Below, piece by piece: positions 24,050-34,100 of a DNA stretch of 64,000 nucleotides. The notes under the pieces were generated by a model. It had not been told where the DNA came from. It did no database searches and worked only from the letters and a program-made list of their open reading frames with translations. Both the position numbers and the translations under genes were made by a program. Where the stretch lies: positions 61,517,792 to 61,581,791 of the forward strand of contig NC_132788.1 in assembly GCF_048418805.1 (NCBI RefSeq). The letters run 5' to 3'. The stretch comes from Vulpes vulpes. Lineage: Eukaryota > Chordata > Mammalia > Carnivora > Canidae. Positions within the stretch are counted from its first letter, which is position 1; each line of letters opens with the position of its first letter.

Positions 24050-24480
24050 TATCAGAACAGGGGCCGGATGGGCGGTCTCGGGGGGCGGAGTCCGGAACGG
24101 AACCCGGGTCTAGAGGGGAGGAGCCCGGATCCGGATATGGAGGGCAGGGGTCGGGTTCGAGCCTCGTAGCCTGCAACAGCGCGGCCCGCTAGCAGGCAGG
24201 GGAGGGTGCAGACCCGCCGAGGCTGCGTGGGAGGAAGAGCCCACCCACCGGCCCGCGAGCCCGGCCGCTCGCCTCCCAACGCCGCAGCCGCCGCCGCCTG
24301 CGTAGGACGCGCAGCCTCCGCCGGCTCCGCAGTCCGGGGGGCGGGGCCCGCCCCGGCCAATGGCGGCCGTCCATGTGCCATTGCGTCATGCTACGTCAGC
24401 AGCCCGCAGGCGGCGCCGGGCTGCACCTGTCCCGGCGTTAAAGGGCCGCGGGCGTGGTGCTCGGCTGGCTACGCGGTCGC
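24050..24480 (-). promoter_or_regulatory. CRELD1: CRELD1 promoter CpG island with NF-Y, YY1-like, GC-box and CRE-like motifs
   Basis: This dense CpG stretch is upstream of the CRELD1 start exon, whose acceptor is at 23727-23726 on the minus strand. Visible motifs are CCAAT at 24357-24361 running into an AATGGCGGC YY1-like core, GC boxes at about 24336-24355, and CRE-like TGCGTCA (24382-24388) and TACGTCA (24392-24398). The 5' UTR first exon should lie at about 24200-24340; its exact donor was not determined. Confidence 0.65.
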
Positions 24481-24499
24481 AGACACTGGCGGGAGGCGC

Positions 24500-24545
24500 G
24501 GGTAGAAAAATAGCGTCTGCCTTTATTCGAGTCGCTTCCCCTGCC
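24500..24545 (-). promoter_or_regulatory. IL17RC: IL17RC poly(A) signal, very short 3' UTR
   Basis: AATAAA reads at 24527-24522 on the minus strand, about 18 nt past the stop codon. The 3' UTR is therefore predicted to be only about 40 nt. Confidence 0.7.
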
Positions 24546-25171
24546 TCACGTGCCATCCCGCGTGCCCCCCCCGGGGCCCCCGGGACCTCCGAGAGCCTGA
24601 AGCAGCTGGTCCAGGGTGGGCTGCAGGGCCCGGGACACTTGCTTGGCCCTCTCCCCGAGCCGCCCGGGACTGGGGGCGCCAGGCCCCTGCAGGGTCCCCA
24701 GGAAGTCGGGCAGCTGGGAGGGCAGGGAGAAGACCGGTACGCTGCGGAACAGGGCGGGCACGGCCCCCGAATGGAGCAGTCCGTCGAAGTAGGCCCCCAC
24801 GTAGCGGCCGGGCGCCCGGCCCTGCAGGAAGTCGGGCAGCACGCAGCTGAGCGAGGCGGCGAAGGCGTCGTGCGGGCCGTGCGGGGCGGACGCCGACGCC
24901 GACGCCGCGTCCTGCAGCCACTCGTGGCACAGCGCCACGGCCCCGGGCGAGAAGAGCAGGACCACCACACCGCCCTCCTGCAGGGTCTGGCGCCGCTGCG
25001 CGTGGAACCAGGCCAGGGGCCCCTGCGCGCTCAGCTCACGCCGGCTCCAAAGGTCCACGGTCACCTGCAGCGGCAGCTGGCACAGCGCTGACGCCAGGGC
25101 GCCCACCAGGCGTTCAAAGCCCGAGTCCTCGGCCGAGTAGAGGAGCAGAGCCGCGCGGGCCCTGGCGGCAG
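24546..25171 (-). CDS. IL17RC: IL17RC last exon: SEFIR domain and C-terminal tail
   Basis: This single 626-nt exon encodes the cytoplasmic signalling region. SEFIR-typical segments are visible: a LLLYSAEDSGFERLVG opening, VTVDLWSRREL, the GGVVVLLFSPG strand and the YVGAYFDGLL segment. The tail is Gly/Pro-rich and ends in RDGT. The exon is very GC-rich and runs almost directly into the CRELD1 CpG island. The stop at 24548-24546 is followed after only about 18 nt by the poly(A) signal. Confidence 0.93.
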
Positions 25172-28100
25172 CTGCCAGAGAGAACAGAGGGGAAGAGGAG
25201 ACGTGAGAAGGCCTGAGGCCCGGCCCGCTGGGGGCGGCCCCCCGCCCGGCGCTTGCTCGCACTCACCCCCCGCGCGGAGGTCCTCCTTCAAGAGCCTCAG
25301 CCACCCTGTTAGGGGAGAGGGGCGCGGGCGGCCCATGAGCTCAGCCGCCACCTTCTCAAGGGAATTCTCAGGGGGCACGCCCAGCCCTGTCCCTGGGAAG
25401 TAAGGGGACTAGCAGGTGCTCACCTTTCACGTGGTCCTTCCTGAAAAGGAAGAGAAGGAAAAGCACAGAGGCCAAGAGTAGGCAGGCCAGCCACACCAGG
25501 GCCCAGCGCTGGTGAACGTCTAGGAGACCCGGGGGAGAGGACAGGCTGGTTAGATACCTTACCTTTTCACCCCACTTCACTAAGGAGAACTCATTTAAAA
25601 GATCTCTGAGGCTGCCGTGTGGTGACTGAACTGGCTCAGAGAAGTGGAGAGATTTGCCCCAAATCCACGGTGTAGAGTGTCAGAGTCAATATATGGACAT
25701 AGGTCCATCTACTTGGGTGACCCTTGGATAAGTCACTTCATTTTCTGTCTGTTTTCACCTCTAAAACTGGGTTCACAATAGTACATTCTTCATAGGGTTG
25801 CTGTGAGGACCACCTATATTAATACAAAGTGGGGCGCCTGGGTGGTTCAGTGGTTGAGCATCTGCCTTACCCTCAGGGTGCAGGGATTGAGGGTCCAGGG
25901 ATTGAGTCCCACATCAGGCTCCTTGTGGGGAGCCTGCTTCTCCCTCTGCCTGTGTCTCTGCCTCTGTGTGTGTGTGTCTCTCATGAATAAATAAATAAAA
26001 TCTTAAAAAAAAATACAGAGCACTTATGCTGGGCATAGTAAGGGCTCAAATGTCAGGTAATATTGTCTCCTAAGGCTAGGATTGTTGGGCCCTTGACCTC
26101 ACTGTTTTGAGGACTCCAACAGCCTTCTAACTGGTGTCCCTAACCTCTTTTTTGCCTTCAAGTTCTTCACTACATGGCAGGCCCAGAGATCTTTTTAAAA
26201 TACAAATTCGATTATTGCCTTTCAGGAAGCTCCTGCTTCCTGCTCTTAATATAAAATCCATTTTCCTAAGGGGCACCTGGATGGCTCAGTTGGTTAAGGG
26301 TCAACTCTTGATTTTGGCTCAGGTCACGATCTCAGGGTTGTGAGATCGTGGGTGTGGAGTGTGCTTAACATTCTCTCTCTCTGCTCCTTCCCCCTCTTTC
26401 TCTCTTTAAAAGAAAACAAAACAAAACAAAAAAAAAACCAATTCCTTACATCAACTCCCAAGGTCCTAGATAGCCCTGCCATCTTTGGGATAGAGGTTTG
26501 CCTTCCAAGTCTGAGGCCTGCCTTCCAAGACACTCCAGCCACACTGGCCACCTTGAAGTTCTCAAAAAAGACTCTTCCTCCCCTTCACCTAGCTCAGCCT
26601 TCAGAACACCCGAAACCTTTTCCTGGCCTCACCCCAATCTAAGTCAGGCCCCCATTATGTGCATTTATGGATATAGACACTTTATAATGAATGCTTCAAT
26701 AGCTCACATTTACTAAGCGTAAGTGATTGTTTAGCTAATGTCTTCCTAGCCTTCTATGGCTGCAATTGGAGCAGGGATTGTGTCTTTTTGGTGATGCTTG
26801 AATCCCTGTAAGCTATCTTATTTTTTGAATGAAGGACGGAATGTCCCTCTGATTGATCTGAGCCAGGGAATGACAAGGCCACTGCATGTGCCCCTCCTAG
26901 GAATGTCTAGATGCCAGTCTTGGTACAGAGAGGAAGGGCAGCTCTTGTAATACTCACACTTGTCCATGGGGCAGGCCCATAGTGCTCTCAGCTCATCTTC
27001 CCACAGCTGTAAGACACAAACAAAACCAAGGCCACAGCCCCAGAAGTCCCACCAAGTTCTGGCCAGACTGATCTCCAAATTCCCAGTCCCAACTTTGCAC
27101 ACTTCATACACACACAAGTCCCTGAAAGCCACTCTTTGATCATGCTGTGCCTACTCCATGCCAAATCTGGCCCACATGAAATCACCCTTCCTTGAAGCTC
27201 TCCCTGGAACCCAGTGCTTAGCACATATGAATTTGGTTCTGTTTACTGTTTTCTAGCCAGCAGTGAGCAACTTGGGAACAGGAACTATATGCTTCTTCAA
27301 GTCTTGGCTTCCCCAGGGCTGGACACAAAATAAGCAGAAATAGATGATGAATGGGTACTAGAGAGGCAGTGAGGAGGCCCCTGCTTAGGAAGAGAGAGTT
27401 TCCCTGGTGCCCTTTTCTAGGCACAGGAAGAGATGGAAGAAGTTAAATACAGACCTTTAGGCCTACTGCCCTTGGGCATTGGCACAGGGCCCTCCTGCCA
27501 CCTACTCACCTGCAGACACTGGCCTGACTGCAGGTCTTGTAGTAATTGCTCTCCAAGGCGAGCTGCCCTCTGCCAAGCCAAAAGGAGGCTGTCACCTAGG
27601 GGCACCACACTTAGGAGACCACCAAGCTGCAGCTGAGCAGAATAGTGGCAGGGTGGGGGGTGGTGCAGGGCTAGAGACTTGTAAGAGGTCACTGAGAACA
27701 GGGCCTGGGTCGGAGTCCACCCCCAAATACCCAGAGACCAGCATAGGGCCTGGCACAGAGGAGAAACTGAAAATTTGAAGCCAGATTTGAGATGGAACCA
27801 GAAAGGTACATGGAGGAGGGTCCACTCGTCCTCACCGTGGAGGCCTTGCTGAGTAGTGGGGTGCAGCCACTGGGTTCTAAGGCACAGAGTGATCTGTTGT
27901 CCTGGAGGCCTCGTGTCTCTACCAGCAGCAGATCATCCTTGAGGGCCCTGAGGGAGTCTGGAAGGGGTGAGAGCCCACTCTGAGTGAGACCCAGCCATGC
28001 TGGAGGCTGCCACTTGCTCCCACCCCTTCCCATGCCTGACCTCCACCCCCATGAACTGGCACTTCCAGGGCTCACCTCTACTGCAATGGCCCTGTCCCAA

Positions 28101-31100
28101 CCTTCCCCAGGCTTCACTCACCAGCCCACAAGCACTCCTGTAGCTGCAGCTTCTCCCAGCTGCTCACCTGCTTAGAAGAAGTCAAGGTTAAAGGCACACA
28201 GAAAAGCAAGAGGCATGGCCACAACAGAAAAAAAGGACAGTAAGGGGAGGCCAGTCAGGATGTGTGTGTGGGGGGGGGGGGCAGAGGCGGGGGTGGGGGT
28301 CCTGCATTCTGGACCTAATGTTAGGCAGATCAGGGTTCAAGGCTGGGTGATAAGGAGATACTTTATTGGGATCCCTGGGTGGCGCAGCGGTTTGGCGCCT
28401 GCCTTTGGCCCAGGGCGCGATCCTGGAGACCCGGGATCGAATCCCATATCAGGCTCCCGGTGCATGGAGCTTGCTTCTCCCTCCGCCTGTGTCTCTGCCT
28501 CTCTCTCTCTGTGACTATCATAAATAAATAAAAATTAAAAAAAAAAATAAAGTGGATTTTCCTTAAAAAAAAAAAAAGGAGATACTTTATTTTTATCAGC
28601 CTCAACCTCATGAGGGCATCTGATCTGAAGAGCCTTATGACCCTAAATTATCTCTTTTCATGTCTGAAAAGCACTTTATACATTCCCTTCTCATCTAACC
28701 ACCTTCACCAAAGGCCTCACCTGACGACTCCACTTCTATACTGTATTATTCACTAAGTCTACCGTCTGTCTTTCTCCATCAGAACATAAGCTCTCTAGAG
28801 TGGGTACATGTATTGGTTTTATTCACTACTGTGAAGTAGTTAACTATCATCCTCATTAAACAGATGAGGAGACTGATGTTCAGAGCAGTGAAATGACTTG
28901 GTCAGAGTCCCACGGCAGTGCTAAAATAAACAGTACGAATCTCACAGGTAGCCTATAACAACTTTGCTTCCAGTGACCCAAGGATAGAGTGGGTCCAGAA
29001 GACAGTGAATTATCGGAGGGGGGGGGTGTCCATGTGCGGTCCAGCCCCTTCTTACCTGGACACAGAGGTTGGGGTGGGCATTCAGCAACGGCAACTCAAG
29101 TGTCTTCTGTGGAGAAGGGGTAATGGGTGAGGTCAGGAAATGTGACCCCTGGGCTCCCCTTCCTTTCCTGATCCCAGGAGCCTCCCACAACTTCACTTAC
29201 ATTTACAGTGACATTTGCTTGATACAGAGGCGGGACCAGCGACTGGCAGGGGCCCCCGCCTGGTGCCTGCCAACATAGAGTGGCCTCAGCAAGCAGTGAG
29301 CAGGGTGCATCTAACCGCCAGCCCCGTGGGGGCAGTAGCTGCAGCCGGGCTGCACGCCAGAGGTTCCGGTGTGCCCGAGGGTCTGCGAGGAGAGGGTGGG
29401 GTCACTGGGCATGCAGCATGTGGCCACCTGCACCATTCCACCCTGGTCCCAGCCCTGGTCTGCTCACCCTCCCTAAAGGGACAGATGCTTGTCCTGACAG
29501 AGTCGGGCTCTAAAGGCCACACCTGGAAAAGAAATAGAGCTCTATTAATCCATTCTACCCAGCTGACCCTCCAGGAGTATGTGCCAGGCCCTCTGCTAGG
29601 CACTGGAGATACATTCATTCAACTAATATTTCATCAACACTTGCCCAGTCTTTTTCCCTTTGTAAAGCCCTAGAGTTGCACACTTTTATTTTTCCAGCAA
29701 ATCCTATGCCATTATCTAGCAACACCTTAATTCAAAAGACTTTTAATGAGTACCTACTCTGTGTCTTAGCACTAGGGGTGTTGATAACTAAATCCATAGT
29801 CATTTTGTGTGAACCTACTATATGCCGGGTACTGTGCTAAGTGTTAAGACACATTCATTTATTTTTCCAATAGAATATATATGTATTTTTAAAGTAAACT
29901 CTACCCACAGTGTGGGGCTCAATCTCATAACCCTGAGATCAAGAGTCACAAGCTCTTTTGACTGAGCCAGCCAAGTACCTCATTTGTTTCAATAAACTTT
30001 TATTTTTTAAAAGATGTTATTTATTTATTCATGAGAGACACAGAGAGAGAGGCAGAAACAGGCCCCATGCAGGGAGCCCGACTCAGGACTTGATCCCAGG
30101 ATCATGCCCTGGGCTGAAGGCAGCGCTAAACCGCTGAGCACCCAGGCTGCCCACTTTCAATAAACTTTTAAAGCACCTCTATTCTGTACTTAGCCCTGTG
30201 GTAAGCAGTATAGATAATACATTAATTTATTCAGCAAACTTTTAATTAAGAACACCTACTATGTGGCAGGCATTGTGCTTGGCAGTAAGGATGTTTATAT
30301 CACAGCAAACATTTCATGAACATCTGTTGTGCGTCCTATCATAGTGTGTTTGTAGAGTTTCATTCATTCATTCATTCATTCATTCCTTTAACAGACTTTT
30401 TTTTTAAGATTTTATTTATTCTTGAGAGAGAGGGAGGCAGAGACAGAAGCAGGCTCCATGCAGGGAGCCTGATGGGACTCGATCCTGGGTTTCCAGGATC
30501 AGGCCCTGGGCCGAACGCAGTGCTAAACCGCTAAGCCACCCAGGCAGCCCCCTTTAACAGACTTAATTAGCACCTACTACATTCCAGGTAGGAATTGTGC
30601 AAGGCTCTGGGGGAGTTACTAAATTTTAATTAGGTATTATTTCCTGTCATCAAGAAAATTACAAAGTCACATTTGTAGTAAGGATAAAAAAAATGTATAT
30701 AAATTAACAAATTAATCACTCATTTATTGAGCACCTATTGTGTGCAAGAAGATGCCCAAATGAGAAAGGAAGTGATAAACGAACAAGAAAAGACAAAAGT
30801 GCAAGAAGACTGGAAGAAAGAAGAGGCCACACAGTTGAGGAAAAGCTTTGGGAAGCTTTGAGATAACATTTGAGCTGGAAGGATTTGGTTGTATAGAAAA
30901 GAAGTGAAGGCATTTCAGGTAGTGGAAATGACAGGTGTTCATGCTAGAGATAAAATAGATAGGACCTGATCATCATATAAATGTGCAATCAGAAGAGGAA
31001 AGAGAGACACCTGGCTAATTCAGTTGGTAGAACATGCAACTCTTGATCTCAAGGTTGTTAAGTTCAAGCCCCATGCTGGGTGTAAAGATTACTTAAAAAT

Positions 31101-34100
31101 AAAATCTAAAAAAAAAAAAAAAAGAAGAGGGACGCCTGGGTGGCCCAGCAGTTGAGCATCTGCCTTCTGCTCAGGGTGTGATCCCGGGTCCAAGGATGGA
31201 GATCCGCATCAGGCTCCCTGCGGGGAGCCTGCTTCTCCCTCTGCCTGTGTCTCTGCTTCTCTCTGTGTGTCTCCCATGAATAAATAAAATCTTTTAAAAA
31301 ATTAAATAAATAAAAATGAGGAGGAGGAGAAAGAGCCAACATATAGAAGCCTAGATACTTCCTTTTATAAAATCTCCATAAGGCTGGTATTGTTATTCCC
31401 ATTTACAGACTCAGAGAGGTAAAGTGACTTGCACAAAGCCACACAGTTAGCAAATGGCAACAGTCAGGATTCAAACCAGTCTGAGTTCACAGCACATGCT
31501 GTGTTTTCCAGAGGAGCACAAAGAAACAATTGGAGGAGCAGGGGAAGGCCTCAAGGAAGAGGTGACATTTGAATGGGGCCATGAGGGCAGCCCCGCTGGC
31601 ACAGGGATTTAGCACCACCTGCAGCCTGGGGTGTGATCCCGGAGACCCAGTATTGAATCCCATGTCGGGCTCCCTGCAAGGAGCCCGCTTCTCCCTCTGC
31701 CTGTGTCTCTGCCTCTCTCTTTCTCTCTTTCTTTCTTTCTCTCTCTCTCTCTCTCTCTCTCTGTGTCTCTATGAATAAATAAATAAATCTTTAAAAAGAA
31801 TGGGGCCATGAGGGATCCCTGGGTGGCGCAGCGGTTTGGCGCCTGCCTTCGCCCCAGGGCGCGATCCTGGAGACCCAGGATCGAATCCCACGTCGGGCTC
31901 CCGGTGCATGGAGCCTGCTTCTCCCTCTGCCTCTCTCTGTCTCTGTGACTATCATAAAATAAAAAATAAAAATAAAAAAAAAAAGAATGGGGCCATGAAG
32001 CATGAGTAGGAGTCCTGGTGCATAGAGGCTCATGAAGAACATTCAGAGCCTGCAATAGGCAGAAGACACGGCAGCAAAGGTCAAGAAAGGGCTAGTCACC
32101 TTAGGGAGAAAGAGTTCCCATCTCAAAGAGGAGTGTGGAGGATGGTGAGACAAGGAAGGTAAAGGCCACCTTCCTCATCAATGCCACAACCCCCTTCCCC
32201 TGGCACCTACCTACACTCTTTTCTTACCTGAATACAAAGGCAAGGAAACAGGTCTGTGTGGTTCAAGGTAATGGTCTGTGGCCCAGTCTGTGGGACAAAC
32301 AGAAGGCGAGAAGTTGGAGAAGATGAGGAGGAGGAAGGCTGGAAGCCAGACTTGAGGAAACCAGGCAGGCAGTTGTTCCCCCACCAGTGTTTCTTGCTTT
32401 GGGTGTGGGTTGCTGTATCCTCTTCAAGGATCCCCTTTGATGATGCACTTACATCCTTAGCCTGGGCATCAGCCTAGACTGGGAATGGATTTAGGGAGAC
32501 AGAGCCCTCACCAGGTTTCTGTGCCACCAGGGTTTTGTAGGGCCCTGGATTTGGTTCCAGTACAGGGAGAGGCCAAAGCGCTGCTCCTCAGAGACATCCA
32601 GCACCAGGTATACATCATCACCATCAGCAGACACATTGAGCCAGGGCAGGGCTGTGGGGGGATGCAAAGAGAAACTTCTTTCACCCTTTTTCTATACTCA
32701 GCCCTGGTCGTATCCCTCCAACTGACCCTTTGGAATTTCCTTCAAATCCCTGAGACTGGAAGACTCTTGGAGGGCAGAGATCTCAGACCAGACTTTGTCC
32801 CTAGCAGCCAGCCCAGTATCTTGAAACAACTCTTCTCCCTCTGCAGCCAGAAGGATCCTATAAACACTGTAAGATAAATCATGCTTCTCTGCTCAGAACC
32901 TTCTGATGAGCCCCCCAAATTACTCCCAGAGTAAAAGCCAGGGTCCTTACAATGGCTTGCAAGATCCTACCTGTTCTAACCTCATTTCCTAGCACTCTTG
33001 TCCTTAATTAATCTGCTGCAAACACACTGCCCTCTTTACTAATACTTAAACACACCAGATACATTCCTGCTTCAGGCCTTTGCACTGGCTGTTCCCTCTG
33101 CATATGGAATGTTTTTCCCTCAGATACCGACTTGGCTCCTCCCATACCTCCTTCAGCTGTTTACTCACTAGAGTGAGGCCATCCTTGATTGCTGCAACTC
33201 CCAACTCCTTTTTATCTTCCTTTCCTTTCCCCAAATTTTCTCCATAGCACCAATTACGTCTTACTGCATAGTTCACATCTCCATGTGTTTATTGTGTCCT
33301 CCACCACCTGTACCCTGACCTTGACTCGCATTTAGAATGTCAGCTCTGTAAGTCTGGGATTTTTGTTAGTTTTGTTTATTGGTTTATCTCTACTGCCTAG
33401 GACTATTCCTTGGGCAGAGTCGTTGCTCAATAAGTATCTGTTGAACAGGGACACCTGGGTGGCTTAGTCAGTTAAGCATCTGCTTTAGGCTCAGGTCATG
33501 ATCTTGGGGTCCTGGGATTGAGCCCTGCTTCGGACTCCCTGCTCAGTAGGTCTGCTTCTCCCTCCCCCTCTACCCCTCCCCCTGGGTTGTGCGCTCTCTC
33601 TCTCTCTCTCTCTCTCAAATGAATAAATAAAATCTTTTAAAATAAATGTCTGTTGAATAGATGAACCAGTGTCTACTGAATGAATGCACTTAACACTTTT
33701 TTTTTTTTAAGATTTTATTTATTTATTCATGAGAGATACAGAGAGAGAGGCAGAGACATAGACAGAGGGAGAAGCAGGCTCCTCACAGGGAGCCCGATGT
33801 GGGACTCGATCCCCAGACCCGGGATCACACCCGAGCCAAAGGCAGACACTAAACTGCTGAGTTACCCAGGTGTCCCAACACACTTTTCTATATGTATCTT
33901 ATACCACAGTAAAAAAGAAAATACAATATGAAAAGTGAACAAAGTGAAAATAAAATTCAAATAGTGCCTAGGAAAAATCATCAGAGCCTTGACTTTCCTA
34001 ACCTTTATTTTATGGTTTAATATTATTTTTATTTTGATATGTGGTGGTAGTGGGGTGTACCATAATCTTAACAATGCTTTGGGCCTCTAGATGTTCCTCA

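Noticed and set aside
24360..25091. A 243-aa + strand frame opposite the IL17RC SEFIR exon
   Set aside because: Shadow of the GC-rich IL17RC last exon and the CRELD1 CpG island.
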